Shown: positions 25,928 through 33,605 of the stretch, piece after piece | Numbering within the stretch: the first letter of the stretch is position 1 | How the letters are laid out: the number at the start of each line of letters is the position of its first letter | From: Lysobacter sp. K5869 | Lineage (GTDB): Bacteria; Pseudomonadota; Gammaproteobacteria; Xanthomonadales; Xanthomonadaceae | Length of the DNA stretch: 64,000 bases | NCBI RefSeq assembly: GCF_018847975.1 | Contig: NZ_CP072597.1 | Span: 2,023,001-2,087,000, forward strand | Direction of reading: 5' to 3' | Program-made: the position numbers and the translations under genes | Notes under the pieces: generated by a model | Database searches by the model: none | What the model saw: the letters and a program-made list of their open reading frames with translations, nothing else | What the model was told of the DNA's origin: nothing

Positions 25928-27040
25928 GTGTCCCGCCCCCGCCCGCTGCACGCCGTCCCCGATCCGCCGCCGCCCGCGGACGAAGCCGCGCGGCTGCTGG
26001 CGCTGAGCGCCTACGGCCTGCTCGACAGCGTGCCGGAGAGCGCGTACGACGACATCGTCCGCCTCGCCGCGACCCTGTGCGATACGCCGGCCGCGGCCAT
26101 CGCCTTGCTCGACCGCGAGCGGGTCTGGTTCAAGGCCCGCGTCGGCGTCGCGCCGGGCGAGTTGCCGCGCTCGCATTCGATCTGCTCGGAGCTGATCTGG
26201 CGTTCGCAGCCCGACCGTTTGTTGGCCATCGAAGACGTCGGCGCCGATCCGCGCTTCGCCGCGCTCGGCCTGAGCCTGGAAGACGGCCGCGCGCTGCGCT
26301 TCTACGCCGGCGCGCCGCTGTGGACGCCCGACGGCCATCCGCTGGGAACGATCTGCGTGCTCGACGCGCAGCCGCGGCAATTGCGCGCGGCGCAGGCCGA
26401 AGGCTTGGCCGCGCTGGCGCGGCAGATCCAGCATTTGTTCGAGTTGCGCCGCTACGCGATGGAACAGCGGCGCTTGCTGTCGGAGCGCGAAGCCTTCGCG
26501 CTGCAATTGGAACGCGCGCAGGCCGATCTGCAGCTGCGCAACGAGGAACTGTTGCACAGCGCCAGCCACGACGCGCTGACCGGCTTGCTCAACCGCACCG
26601 CGCTGGCGCAGTTGCAGGGCAGCCCGGAGACGATGCACAAGCTCGGCCGCGTCGCCTACACGCTGATGCTGATCGACGTGGATCATTTCAAGCAGGTCAA
26701 CGACCGCCACGGCCATCTGCTCGGCGATCGCGCCTTGCGCGCGGTGGCCGACGCGGTGGCCGGTTCGATCCGCGAGGGCGATGTCGCGATTCGCTACGGC
26801 GGCGAGGAATTCCTGGTGGTGCTGCCGGGCACCCGGCTGGCCGCGGCGGCCGAGGTCGGCGAGCGCATCCGCGGCCGCGTGGCGCGTTCGTCGCTGCCGT
26901 TCGCGCTGACCGTGTCGATCGGCGTGGCCGCGGGCGAGCCGGGCCGCGACGCGCCCGAGCAGGTGTTCGACCGCGCCGATCAGGCGCTGTACCGGGCCAA
27001 GGCCGGCGGCCGCGACCGCTTGGTCGCCGACGACGGTTGA
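25928..27040 (+). CDS. GAF-GGDEF diguanylate cyclase
   Basis: A 370-residue soluble protein starting at GTG, making cyclic di-GMP. A GAF sensor domain spans ~30-175 and a short coiled segment links it to the GGDEF domain (from ~205; DALTGLLNR, LMLIDVDHFKQVNDRHGH). The active-site signature is GGEEF (291-295), an accepted active variant. Five residues before it lies an inhibitory RxxD site (Arg282-Asp285). There is no EAL domain. The GAF ligand is unknown. Confidence 0.9.
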   Translation: MSRPRPLHAVPDPPPPADEAARLLALSAYGLLDSVPESAYDDIVRLAATLCDTPAAAIALLDRERVWFKARVGVAPGELPRSHSICSELIWRSQPDRLLAIEDVGADPRFAALGLSLEDGRALRFYAGAPLWTPDGHPLGTICVLDAQPRQLRAAQAEGLAALARQIQHLFELRRYAMEQRRLLSEREAFALQLERAQADLQLRNEELLHSASHDALTGLLNRTALAQLQGSPETMHKLGRVAYTLMLIDVDHFKQVNDRHGHLLGDRALRAVADAVAGSIREGDVAIRYGGEEFLVVLPGTRLAAAAEVGERIRGRVARSSLPFALTVSIGVAAGEPGRDAPEQVFDRADQALYRAKAGGRDRLVADDG

Positions 27041-27158
27041 GCCGCAGGGCCGCCGCGCCGGCTCCGGCCGGGCGAACGCGCGACGGCCACGGCGACGCAA
27101 TGTTGACGCAATGCCGGTGCGGACAATCGAGGCAGACCCGCATCGGAGCCCCGTCCGC

Positions 27159-27794
27159 ATGAGCAGCCAGCCCCTGTCCCCCGCCGTCCGCGCCGCGCCG
27201 GAGCGCGCGCGCGGCGATTACTGGTCGTTCCTGCGCTCGTGGTCGCGCGCACCGGGCCGGGTCGGCGCGATCGCGCCGTCCGGCGCGGCGCTGGCGCGGC
27301 TGATCACCGCGCAGATCGACGCCGGCACCGGCCCGGTGTTGGAACTCGGCCCGGGCACCGGCGTGTTCACTCGCGCCTTACTCGAACGCGGCGTGGCCGA
27401 GCGCGATCTGACCTTGCTCGAATACGGCCCCGAGTTCGCGCAGCTGCTGAGCGAACGCTTCCCGCAAGCGCGCGTGCTGTGCGCCGACGCGCGCCGCCTG
27501 CGCCGCGCGCGCCTGTTCGGCGACGCCGGCGCCGGCGCGGTGGTCAGCGGCCTGCCGCTGCGCAATCTGCCGCCGCGGCAGCGGTTGGCGGTGCTGCTGG
27601 GCGCGTTCGCGCAACTCGGCGAGGACGGCGCTTACTACCAGTTCACTTACGGATTGAGCTTCCCGCTGCCGCGCGCGTGGCTGGAGCGTTACGGCTTCAA
27701 AGTCCAGCGCCTGGGCACGGCGCGGCTGAATCTGCCGCCGGCCTCGGTGTACCGGGTCACCCGCCGCCGCGATTGGCGGCGGATGGGCGTGTGA
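27159..27794 (+). CDS. SAM-dependent methyltransferase, PmtA-like
   Basis: A 211-residue class I methyltransferase. The SAM-binding loop VLELGPGTG is at ~60-68 and the opening stretch YWSFLRSWSRAPGRVGAIAPS resembles rhizobial phosphatidylethanolamine N-methyltransferase PmtA. Later motifs are DLTLLEYGPEF and AVVSGLPLRNLPP. The start at 27159 is taken over 27111 because it gives the family's usual N-terminus. It sits between the cyclase and a two-component system. Lipid methylation is inferred. Confidence 0.78.
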   Translation: MSSQPLSPAVRAAPERARGDYWSFLRSWSRAPGRVGAIAPSGAALARLITAQIDAGTGPVLELGPGTGVFTRALLERGVAERDLTLLEYGPEFAQLLSERFPQARVLCADARRLRRARLFGDAGAGAVVSGLPLRNLPPRQRLAVLLGAFAQLGEDGAYYQFTYGLSFPLPRAWLERYGFKVQRLGTARLNLPPASVYRVTRRRDWRRMGV

Positions 27795-27849
27795 GCGGGC
27801 CCGCCGATGGCACGATACGCAACGGACGCTGTCGGGCGATGATCGGCGC

Positions 27850-28524
27850 ATGCGCATACTGTTGATCGAAGACGAACCCGAACTGGCCGCGGCGCTGAGC
27901 GCGGCGCTCAAGCGCTACGGCATGGTCGCCGACCTCGCCGCGACCCTGGCCGAAGGCGAGGCCGCGGCGGCGAGTCAGGCCCACGATGTGATCGTGCTCG
28001 ACCGCGGCTTGCCCGACGGCGACGGTCTGTCGCTGATTCCGCGCTTGCGCGCGCGCGGCCTGGACACGCCGGTGATCGTGTTGACCGCGCGCGGCGATCT
28101 GGCCGACCGCGTGGTCGGCCTGGATGCCGGCGCCGACGATTATCTGGTCAAGCCGTTCGCGGTCGAGGAACTGCTGGCGCGCCTGCGCGCGCTGCGCCGG
28201 CGCCCGCCGCGCGCGGAGACCGACACCGTGCGCATCGGCCGGCTCGCGTTCGATCTGGACGCGCGCACCGGCGAAGTCGACGGCCGCGCGCTGGAATTGC
28301 CGCGGCGCGAATTGCTGCTGCTGGAAGCGCTGCTGCGCCGCCGCGGCCGCACCGTGCTGCGCGAGACCATCGAGCAGGCGGTGTACGGCTACGACGACGA
28401 GATCCAATCCAACACCCTCGACGCCCACGTCTCGCGCTTGCGCCGGCGTTTGGCCGAGGCCGGCGCGGGCGTGGAGATCCACGGCATCCGCGGCGTCGGT
28501 TATCTGTTGCGGGAGAGCGCATGA
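27850..28524 (+). CDS. OmpR-family response regulator
   Basis: A 224-residue regulator: receiver with Glu7/Asp8, phospho-acceptor Asp51 in IVLDRGLPDGDG and Lys in DDYLVKPFAVEE, then a winged helix ending GIRGVGYLLRESA. Its last codon overlaps the kinase start (ATGA). It resembles QseB/TctD/ColR-type regulators, but the stimulus cannot be named. Confidence 0.9.
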   Translation: MRILLIEDEPELAAALSAALKRYGMVADLAATLAEGEAAAASQAHDVIVLDRGLPDGDGLSLIPRLRARGLDTPVIVLTARGDLADRVVGLDAGADDYLVKPFAVEELLARLRALRRRPPRAETDTVRIGRLAFDLDARTGEVDGRALELPRRELLLLEALLRRRGRTVLRETIEQAVYGYDDEIQSNTLDAHVSRLRRRLAEAGAGVEIHGIRGVGYLLRESA

Positions 28525-29900
28525 AGCCGTCCAGCTCGCTGCGCGGGCGCTTGCTGTGGCGCATGCTCGGCCTGCAATGCCTGTTGTTGACCGCGTTCGG
28601 CGTGCTGGTCGCGCTGAGCCTGCACGCGGCCAACGTCGCCGTGGACGAAGACAACGCGGTGGAAGTTTTGCAAGCCGCGTTGCAGCGCGACGCCGCCGGC
28701 CGCCTGAGCCTGCGCGATACCGCCGACTTGCGCGAGTTGCGCGAGGAAATTCCGCGGCTGTGGTACGTGATCCGCGACGAAGACGGGCGCGAATTGCGCC
28801 ACGGCCCGGTGCCGGCCGAATTCGCCGGCATCGGCGGCGCGCTCGATCAGGTCAGCCAGGCGCGCCTGGGCTATTTGTTCGGCGACGACCGCATCGCCGG
28901 CGCGCGGCTCAAGCGTGTGGACGCCGGCTTCGGCCCGGTGCGCATCCTCACCACCGAGAAGGGCCGGGTGATGTCGGCCTCGCGCCTGATGTGGATGACG
29001 CTGTCGCTGTTCGCCACCTTGATCCTGCCGCTGCTGGCGGTGATGGCGTTGGTGACCGCGATCGCCACGCCCAAGGTGGTGCGCTGGTCGCTGCGCAGCC
29101 TGGAGCCGGTGATCGAACACGCGCGCGCGCTCGACGTGGAGCGGCGCGGCGCGCGCCTGCCCGAGGCCGGCGTGCCCGACGAGGTGCGGCCGCTGGTGAG
29201 CGCGGTCAACGGCGCGCTGGCGCGTTACGACGAAGGCTTCGAGCGGCGCCGGCGCTTCCTCGCCGACGCCGCGCACGAACTGCGCACGCCCATCGCCATC
29301 CTCAGCGCGCGCCTGGAAGCGATGCCGGCCTCGCCCGAACGCGAGCGCTTGCTGCAGGACGTGGCGCGCATGTCGGTGCTGGCCGAGCATCTGCTGGACC
29401 TGCAACGCCTCGACCGCACCGAACCGTTGCTGGAGCCGCTGGACCTGGGCGATCTGGGCCAGCGCGTGGCCGCCGATCTGGCGCCGCTGGCGATCGCCGC
29501 CGGCTACGAACTCGCCTTCGACGCGCAGGCCGCGCCGGTGCCGGTCAACGGCGACGCGCTGGCGCTGGAGCGGGTGTTGGTGAACCTGGTGCAGAACGCC
29601 ATCGAATACGGCGGCAACCGCGGCACGGTGACGATCCGCGTCGCCAGCGAAGGCAGCGACGGCGTGGTCGAAGTCTGCGACGAAGGCCCGGGGATCCCGC
29701 CCGCGCACCGCGAGCATGTGTTCGAGCGCTTCTTCCGCTTACAGCCGCACGAGCGCGGCGCGGGCGTCGGTTTGAATCTGGTCCGCGACATCGTGCGCCT
29801 GCACCGCGGCGCGGTGACCGCGACCGACGCGCAAGGCGGCGGCGCGTGTTTTCGGGTGGCGTTGCCGTTGGCGGCGGCGAAGCGGGGAGCGGGCGGCTAG
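28521..29900 (+). CDS. sensor histidine kinase partner
   Basis: A 459-residue membrane kinase: helix ~10-35, a periplasmic loop of ~110 residues, a second helix ~155-178, HAMP, then HisKA with His252 in LADAAHELRTPIAIL. The HATPase has NLVQNAIEYGG, CDEGPGIPPAH and GAGVGLNLV. The four-base overlap with the regulator makes them a bicistronic two-component system. An unusual inverted repeat follows its stop. Confidence 0.9.
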   Translation: MKPSSSLRGRLLWRMLGLQCLLLTAFGVLVALSLHAANVAVDEDNAVEVLQAALQRDAAGRLSLRDTADLRELREEIPRLWYVIRDEDGRELRHGPVPAEFAGIGGALDQVSQARLGYLFGDDRIAGARLKRVDAGFGPVRILTTEKGRVMSASRLMWMTLSLFATLILPLLAVMALVTAIATPKVVRWSLRSLEPVIEHARALDVERRGARLPEAGVPDEVRPLVSAVNGALARYDEGFERRRRFLADAAHELRTPIAILSARLEAMPASPERERLLQDVARMSVLAEHLLDLQRLDRTEPLLEPLDLGDLGQRVAADLAPLAIAAGYELAFDAQAAPVPVNGDALALERVLVNLVQNAIEYGGNRGTVTIRVASEGSDGVVEVCDEGPGIPPAHREHVFERFFRLQPHERGAGVGLNLVRDIVRLHRGAVTATDAQGGGACFRVALPLAAAKRGAGG

Positions 29901-29912
29901 GAGATAGCGGAT

Positions 29913-30003
29913 AGGAGGTAGCGGATAGGAGATAGGAGGTAGCGAAAAGCGGCGACGCGGCTTTTGCTCTTCGCTATCTCCTATCTCCTATCCGCTACCT
30001 CCT
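29913..30003. repeat. long inverted repeat of GGATAG-type repeats
   Basis: Purine-rich arms at 29913-29945 and 29971-30003 are inverted copies with one mismatch in 33 nt. Each arm is built of imperfect tandem units such as AGATAGGAGGTAGCGGAT. An inner AAAAGC/GCTTTT pair extends the hairpin. It lies between the convergent kinase and VOC genes and may act as a terminator. Its base composition is unlike the surroundings. Confidence 0.85.
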
Positions 30004-30009
30004 GCTCCA

Positions 30010-30393
30010 TTATTCCCAAACCGTGGGAGCCGCCCCCACCTCCGGATGATGCATCTTCACCACGCAGAACCGATGCCCGGTCGGGGCTTCCATCACCCAC
30101 CAGCGCTTGACGAACTTGACCTTCTTCGCGCCGAGCTTCTCCAGGCGCGCGGCTTCGGCGTCGATGTCGTCGGACTCGATGTCCAGGTGCACGCGCGAGG
30201 GATGATCGACTTTCTGCACCGCGATGTAGAGCTGCGAGGGGTGTTTGTCCAAGCTGACGTAGAGCGCGCCCTCGTCGTCCTCGGCTTCGCCCGGCGGCAA
30301 GCCCAGCGCGCCGCCCCAGAAGCGAGCGGCGGCGTCGATGTCGCCGGTTTCGCAATCGATGATGAAACCGGCCAAGCGGCTGCGGTGCGCCAT
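30010..30393 (-). CDS. VOC-superfamily (glyoxalase-like) protein
   Basis: A 127-residue protein with the paired beta-alpha-beta pattern of vicinal oxygen chelate proteins: IIDCETGDIDAAARFWGGALG, HPSRVHLDIESDDIDAEAARLEKLGAKKV and WVMEAPTGHRFCVV. The start at 30393 (MAHRSRLAGF) gives the normal family N-terminus. It probably acts on or binds a small metabolite; no substrate is evident. It lies downstream of the HEAT-repeat gene on the same strand. Confidence 0.8.
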   Translation of the reverse strand: MAHRSRLAGFIIDCETGDIDAAARFWGGALGLPPGEAEDDEGALYVSLDKHPSQLYIAVQKVDHPSRVHLDIESDDIDAEAARLEKLGAKKVKFVKRWWVMEAPTGHRFCVVKMHHPEVGAAPTVWE

Positions 30394-30466
30394 GTGCTGT
30401 CTCCGAGACGAGGGGACGGCCAGACTGCCGCGTTCGCGCTCGCGGCGGTAGTGCCTGCGCCCGCGT

Positions 30467-31396
30467 TCAGCGCGCCGGATACTCGCGTTCGTGACCGTCG
30501 CCGTCGACCGCGCGCTCGGCGGCTTGCCGGTACAGCGCGTATTCGGCACGGTTCATAGCGAAATTCTGCAGCGCGAACACCGCGGCGTTGCGGGTTTCGC
30601 CGTCGCTGCGCGGGTCGCCGGCGAGCGCGAGCAGAGCGTCCTTGAGCCGGTCCGAACGCGCGCCGCTGGCGTTGATGCCGGCGATGGCCGCTTGCCGCAC
30701 CGAAGCGTCGCTGTCGAGGATGGCGCGGTGCAGGATGTCCTCGTTGTCGCCGGATTTGTTCCACTGCACCGATTGCAGCACGCTGCTGGCGCGCACCGAA
30801 GGGTCGGGGTGGCGGCGCAGCGCGTCGAGGCGGTTGAGCACGGGCGCGGCGTCTTCGCTGGCGATCACGGTGGGGGCGAGCATGTCGACCAGTTGCTTGA
30901 GCATCGCCGGGTCGCGTTCGTCCTGCAGCTGGCGTTGCAGCAGTTCGCGCACTTCGGCGACATCGAGCGGGAAGGCCTTGAGCAGGTCGAGGCCGAGCTG
31001 GCGCTGGCGCGGATCGCCGCTGTCGGCCAGTTCGCGGCCGGCGCGCAGCACGTCTTGGTTGGCCACGCCTTGCAGCACCGCGAGCAGGGCGCCGCGGCGG
31101 TCGAGTTCGGTTTCGTAGCGGTAGTTGCCGAGCAGTTCGCGCAAATACGCCGGGTCGCGGCGCGCGCGCTGGATGTTGCGGTCGAAGCCGTCGCCGCCGC
31201 GCGCGGGGTAGGTGTAGGCGGACAGGTCGGCGCCGCGTTGCAGCGACGCAGCCGGCGCGGCTTGCGCCGGCGCGGCGCGCGAGCGCGCGGACGCGCCTTC
31301 GGGCGCGACCGAGGCGCGGGTGAGCGAACTGCCGACGATACCGCCGAACACGGCGGCGGCGAGCAGGGCGCTGGTGAATTGCAGCGGGTTCTTCAT
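30467..31396 (-). CDS. exported HEAT-repeat-like protein
   Basis: A 309-residue protein with an N-terminal hydrophobic segment (about 9-25) that is a signal or anchor, an Ala-rich linker, then alpha-helical HEAT-like repeats: LDALRRHPDPSVRASSVLQS, ILDSDASVRQAAIAGIN and LLALAGDPRSDGETRNAAVF. AGGAG precedes the ATG. It lies 77 bases downstream of the M23 peptidase genes on the same strand, so it may be expressed with them and perhaps chaperone or modulate them; that is inference. Confidence 0.72.
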   Translation of the reverse strand: MKNPLQFTSALLAAAVFGGIVGSSLTRASVAPEGASARSRAAPAQAAPAASLQRGADLSAYTYPARGGDGFDRNIQRARRDPAYLRELLGNYRYETELDRRGALLAVLQGVANQDVLRAGRELADSGDPRQRQLGLDLLKAFPLDVAEVRELLQRQLQDERDPAMLKQLVDMLAPTVIASEDAAPVLNRLDALRRHPDPSVRASSVLQSVQWNKSGDNEDILHRAILDSDASVRQAAIAGINASGARSDRLKDALLALAGDPRSDGETRNAAVFALQNFAMNRAEYALYRQAAERAVDGDGHEREYPAR

Positions 31397-31473
31397 GCGG
31401 TGCGCTCCTGCGTGAGCTTGGAAAGAATCGCGGCGGCGGCATCCGCGCCGCCGCGAGAGGCGATGCTTCGCGA

Positions 31474-32304
31474 TCAGCAATCCGGCGCGACGCGGCCGTC
31501 GGAACCGGTGAAGGTGTACGCGTCGGGGATGTACTTATTGGTCCCGGCGGCGCCGATGTTGTTCCAGAGGTTGCTGGTGCCGTAGGTGCCGGTGATGGTC
31601 TCGCCGGTCTTCTGGCAGCGGATGGTTACCGCGCTGCCGTTGGCGAGCGAATCGACCACGCTGTAGCTAGTGCCCGGGCCGGAACGCACGTTGAGCGCGC
31701 TGCCGGCGGTGCGCACGGTGCCGGCGGCGCCGCCGGGCGCGGTGCCGCAGCTGTTGCGGCTCTTGTAGGCGACTTCGTACTGGTCGTAGACGATGGTCGA
31801 GCCGTTCCAAACGATCTTCTGATCGTCGCCGTTGAGCCGCTGTTCGTAGTGCAGGTGCGCGGAGATGCTGTTGCCCGGGCGCGTGGTCTTGCCGAGCGTG
31901 CCGATCTTCTGGCCCTGCTGGACGTTGGCGCCGTTGGCGATGGAAATGCTGTCCAGGTGCGCGTACCACGTGGTCCAGCCGCCGCCGTGGTCGATCACGA
32001 TCAGCTTGCCGTAGCCGGTGCCCGGATGCGGGTTGTAGGTGGTGGCCTTGCCGGCGGCGGAGGCGACGATGGGCGAGCCCAGGTCGGCGTCGCTGAGCGG
32101 GCGCGGCTTGTGGTTGAGATCGACGGCGTAACGCAGTTGGTGGCCGGAATAGGTGTCGCCGTACCAGGTCTGGTTGCAGGCGAAAGGCATCTGGAAATTC
32201 GGGCGCGCAGCTTGCGCGGCGCTCGCGCACAGGCCGAGGCTCAGCAGCGCCAGCAGCGGAGTCAGGCGCGCGCGGCGGCGCGGCATCGAAGCGGTGATCG
32301 GCAT
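31474..32304 (-). CDS. secreted M23 peptidase with SH3b tail (copy A)
   Basis: A 276-residue cell-wall hydrolase precursor: signal peptide about 1-34, M23/LytM-type catalytic domain ~35-175, C-terminal SH3b targeting domain ~190-276. Zinc ligands are His55 and Asp62 in GHQLRYAVDL and the HLH pair (His150, His152) in AHLHYEQ. The SH3b region ends GSDGRVAPDC. AGAGG precedes the ATG. It should cut peptidoglycan peptides of other bacteria outside the cell. A paralogue lies 158 bases upstream and the two SH3b regions are nearly identical. Confidence 0.88.
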   Translation of the reverse strand: MPITASMPRRRARLTPLLALLSLGLCASAAQAARPNFQMPFACNQTWYGDTYSGHQLRYAVDLNHKPRPLSDADLGSPIVASAAGKATTYNPHPGTGYGKLIVIDHGGGWTTWYAHLDSISIANGANVQQGQKIGTLGKTTRPGNSISAHLHYEQRLNGDDQKIVWNGSTIVYDQYEVAYKSRNSCGTAPGGAAGTVRTAGSALNVRSGPGTSYSVVDSLANGSAVTIRCQKTGETITGTYGTSNLWNNIGAAGTNKYIPDAYTFTGSDGRVAPDC

Positions 32305-32462
32305 GACGGAAACCTCTTGAGCGTGGATGGGGTGCTGCGGAGAGGCCCCGGTTACGTGGGTGCCGAGGCGGGTGCGGCGTGGTGCGGTGTCGCGTTTGCG
32401 TTGCGGCGGCGGCATCGGCGCGCTGGTGCGCGTCTGTGTCGATGCGGCCGGCTAAGCGGCGA

Positions 32463-33260
32463 TCAGCAATCCGGCGCGACGCGGCCGTCGGAGCCGGTCT
32501 GGGTGTAGGCGTCGGGGATGTACTTGTCGCTGCCGGCCGGGCCGATGTTGTTCCACAGGCTGCTGGTGCCGTAGGTGCCGCTGATGGTTTCGCCGTTCTT
32601 CTGGCAGCGGATGCTCACCGCGCTGCCGTTGGCGAGCGAGCCGACCACGCTGTAGCCGGTGCCCGGGCCGGAGCGCACGTTGAGCGCGGTGCCGCTGGTG
32701 CCGACCGTGCCCGGCGCGCCGGAGCCGCCGCCGCCGCAGCTGTTGCGGCTGGTGTAGTTGCGCTTCTCGAAGTAGCGCAGCGCCACGCCGTTCCACTTCG
32801 CCTTCTGCACCGCGCCGTTGTAGATCTGTTCGTAGTGCAGGTGCGGGGCGAGGTCGTACTTGGCGCTGGAGTTGCCGACCAAGCCGATGCGTTGACCTTG
32901 CGACACGCGGTCGCCGGCCGAGACCGAACGCGACTGCAGATGCGCGTGCAGGGTCTTCCAGCCGCCGCCGTGGTCGATCACCACGTAATGGCCGTAGCCG
33001 GTGGTGGTGGAGTACATCGAGGTCTGCACGGTGCCCGCGGCCGAAGCGACCACGACCGAGCCGGCGGTGGCGCCGCCGCCGGCGGGGCGGTTCATGTCGA
33101 CCGAATTGGCCGGGCTGTGGCCGTCCCAGGTGTTGGCGACCCAGACGGCGTTGCACGCGAACGGCATCTGGAAGTCGGGCGCGGCCTGGGCGGTGCCGGC
33201 GGCCAGGGCGCAGCCGGCGAGCGACGCCAGCGCGAGCGCGCGGCGTGAGCGGTGGTTCAT
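32463..33260 (-). CDS. secreted M23 peptidase with SH3b tail (copy B)
   Basis: A 265-residue paralogue of the adjacent gene: signal peptide about 1-26, M23 domain with His48/Asp55 in GHSPANSVDM and the HLH pair in APHLHYEQ, then the SH3b domain. The catalytic halves differ much more between the copies than the SH3b halves. An AGGAT site precedes the ATG. It is the first gene of the peptidase/HEAT cluster. Predicted role is extracellular peptidoglycan cleavage. Confidence 0.88.
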   Translation of the reverse strand: MNHRSRRALALASLAGCALAAGTAQAAPDFQMPFACNAVWVANTWDGHSPANSVDMNRPAGGGATAGSVVVASAAGTVQTSMYSTTTGYGHYVVIDHGGGWKTLHAHLQSRSVSAGDRVSQGQRIGLVGNSSAKYDLAPHLHYEQIYNGAVQKAKWNGVALRYFEKRNYTSRNSCGGGGSGAPGTVGTSGTALNVRSGPGTGYSVVGSLANGSAVSIRCQKNGETISGTYGTSSLWNNIGPAGSDKYIPDAYTQTGSDGRVAPDC

Positions 33261-33436
33261 GGTGGATCCTCGCTAGGTGGAAGCTGGGCGTCCGCGCCGG
33301 TGGGCCGGGCGGAGCGCTCCGGCGCCGCGCCGGGCCGGTTCAGGGGCCGGACTGGCGGGCGCCGGAGTCGCATACGGCACGCTAGCGATATTCCCTGTCG
33401 CTTTCCTGACGGAATTTATTATTCCTAGATGGGCAA

Positions 33437-33459
33437 GAAAAAACCGCCGTGATGGCGGT
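33437..33459 (-). terminator. terminator of the 2-oxoacid dehydrogenase operon
   Basis: On the minus strand ACCGCC-N5-GGCGGT forms a stem followed by six T. It lies about 147 bases downstream of the E2 stop. Confidence 0.75.
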
Positions 33460-33477
33460 CGCGGTTGGGGCGGCGGC

Positions 33478-33588
33478 CCTCACCCCAACCCCTCCCCCGC
33501 AAGCGGGAGAGGGGCTCGAGCGGGCTGGGGAATCATGGAGCCGGGCGGGGTCTATGCCTCGTCCCTTGGCCCGAACGCAGAGCGTTCG
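33478..33588. repeat. composite palindromic repeat (copy 1)
   Basis: It consists of a hairpin around CCCCCGCAAGCGGGAGAGGG (about 33484-33514) and, at 33568-33588, a 21-nt block GGCCCGAACGCAGAGCGTTC+G with CGAACGC/GCGTTCG arms. The same two modules recur at 55463-55636. Confidence 0.65.
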
Positions 33589-33605
33589 GGCGTTCGGGGC
33601 TGCGA

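Larger units (their letters stand above)
33261..33605. other. intergenic region between peptidase B and the E2 gene
   Basis: 345 bases without a gene. Near the peptidase start it is the likely promoter area. An A/T-richer patch at 33385-33440 precedes the E2 terminator (33437-33459), and a composite repeat fills 33478-33588. Confidence 0.5.
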
